Assembly: GCA_028285035.1 (NCBI GenBank) | Contig: JANQQF010000182.1 | Span: 1-64,000, forward strand | Direction of reading: 5' to 3' | Length of the DNA: 64,000 nucleotides | DNA from: Phycisphaerae bacterium | GTDB taxonomy: Bacteria > Chloroflexota > Anaerolineae > 4572-78 > J111 | Part shown: piece after piece, positions 63,458 to 64,000 of the stretch | How positions within the stretch are numbered: the first letter of the stretch is position 1 | Layout: each line of letters begins with the position of its first letter | Position numbers and translations under genes: made by a program | The notes under the pieces: model-generated | What the model saw: the letters and a program-made list of their open reading frames with translations, nothing else | Databases searched by the model: none | What the model was told of the DNA's origin: nothing

Positions 63458-63463
63458 GTCAAG
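63441..63463. promoter_or_regulatory. Operator C (XRE promoter)
   Basis: 23-bp copy with core TTGAGTTG-T-CAAGTCAA, one base from the perfect palindrome of operator B. It overlaps the -35 box. Confidence 0.85.
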
Positions 63464-63721
63464 TTCGCCACTTTAACGAAATTTGTTTATTTCTTAATCT
63501 TCCTTTCATAAATCGTTAACACATTTCTAATGTTGGCACCATACAATATAACCATTCAGGCAGGGACAACTGCAACAAAACAAAAAAGGGTTGTGCATAG
63601 AATTTGAGTAAAATTCGCCGCCCTTATCTTTACCATCAGCGACCCTATGCTTGATGTCAAACACCCCTTACAAATGAGGGGTGTTTTTTTATGAACCACA
63701 TTTAGATCACATATGATACTT
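63464..63721 (+). other. Gap with terminator and possible small RNA
   Basis: A perfect hairpin, ACACCCCT (63661-63668) with AGGGGTGT (63677-63684), is followed by seven T: a strong rightward terminator. No gene lies before it on this strand. Upstream, GCATAG (63595-63600) could pair with CTATGC (63645-63650), and TACAAT (63542-63547) could be a -10. This would make a small RNA of about 140 bases; the promoter is weak. Confidence 0.35.
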
Positions 63722-63750
63722 TTTTGCCACATTGGGGAGTATGCTACAAT
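63722..63750 (+). promoter_or_regulatory. Extended -10 promoter of last gene
   Basis: TGC-TACAAT (-10 at 63745-63750) with a T-rich -35 region around 63722-63729. Start codon 37 bases further on, with GAGGAG before it. Confidence 0.5.
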
Positions 63751-63786
63751 ATGCACCATCATATTCCAACAATTGAGGAGTAAATC

Positions 63787-64000
63787 ATGACCCGTGAAGA
63801 GACGCTAGAGTGGATCGACATTATTTTGGACTCATTGGATCAAAGTGAGATGATGGCTATTATACAGGAAAGTGCCGATCAATTTGATGGTGAATTTTTT
63901 GAGACGATTGATAGTGAAACAGAACGATACACAGCCGAAAACCAGAAAGATACAGCCGATCGTTTAACTGCGATTGCCAGAGCGATTGCAGTCGTACGTC
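63787..64000 (+). CDS. Unknown protein, 5' part only
   Basis: 71 codons from ATG 63787 run off the right edge. The visible part is acidic and helical (EETLEWIDIILDSLDQSEMM, then ETIDSETERYTAENQ and RLTAIARAIAVVR). GAGGAG lies about 6 bases before the ATG. Function cannot be told from this fragment. Confidence 0.65.
   Translation, partial: MTREETLEWIDIILDSLDQSEMMAIIQESADQFDGEFFETIDSETERYTAENQKDTADRLTAIARAIAVVR

Overview
The window is bacterial chromosome, and its gene content suggests a member of the phylum Chloroflexota (Anaerolineae/Caldilineae-like). This is inferred from gene style, not from a marker tree. The evidence is: Ser/Thr kinases joined to a zinc ribbon or an FHA domain; several surface proteins with long Thr/Pro linkers and Calx-beta or beta-helix domains; a b558-type succinate dehydrogenase; a two-domain PH/cyclic-nucleotide-binding-like membrane protein; and promoters with extended -10 boxes, some directly abutting start codons. 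I found no rRNA, tRNA, CRISPR array or intact transposase.

Layout. 0.1-4.0 kb: an OleC-like AMP ligase, a broken small membrane gene, a GNAT protein and a DUF457-like membrane protein. 4.2-7.8 kb: the sdhCAB operon with promoter and terminator. 8-10.3 kb: an FtsK/SpoIIIE translocase. 10.4-14.3 kb: a multi-domain histidine kinase whose phospho-acceptor His is a Gln, then a LysM/IPT-like surface protein. 14.4-22 kb (minus strand): two paralogous Calx-beta surface proteins and a dCache-HAMP-PAS histidine kinase. 22.4-25.6 kb: mnmE convergent with yebC-ruvC-ruvA. 25.7-36.2 kb: an FHA-bearing Ser/Thr kinase convergent with a minus-strand group (GT87-like membrane protein, giant beta-helix lipoprotein, zinc-ribbon Ser/Thr kinase). 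The second kinase carries about a dozen acidic T-x-x-L/I motifs that look like docking sites for an FHA domain.

36.5-40.8 kb: a methyl-cycle cluster (adenosine-kinase-like PfkB protein, ahcY, a small membrane protein, metK). The ahcY and metK leaders share an unusual sequence and fold, a candidate SAM/SAH-responsive RNA. 41-49.9 kb: an AlbA_2 regulator, a TIM-barrel protein, membrane proteins, DUF4349 and a metallophosphoesterase. 50-52.8 kb: tsaE-tsaB-GNAT (tRNA t6A) followed by a family-4 uracil-DNA glycosylase. 52.8-54.4 kb: a two-gene ATPase/TOPRIM-like (OLD/PARIS-like) module whose second gene is broken. 54.5-59 kb: an acyl-CoA ligase, a quinone oxidoreductase, a lone receiver protein and a pentapeptide-repeat protein.

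59.2-63.5 kb: the most interesting part. A HAS-barrel protein, a HerA-like ATPase and a Cas4-like nuclease form one operon. An XRE repressor and an ImmA-like protease form a second operon just upstream. Both promoters have their -35 box inside the same 23-bp operator, and a third copy lies in the HerA leader. This looks like a self-contained inducible DNA-processing or defence module with a protease-released switch. The window ends inside an unrecognised gene at 63.8 kb.
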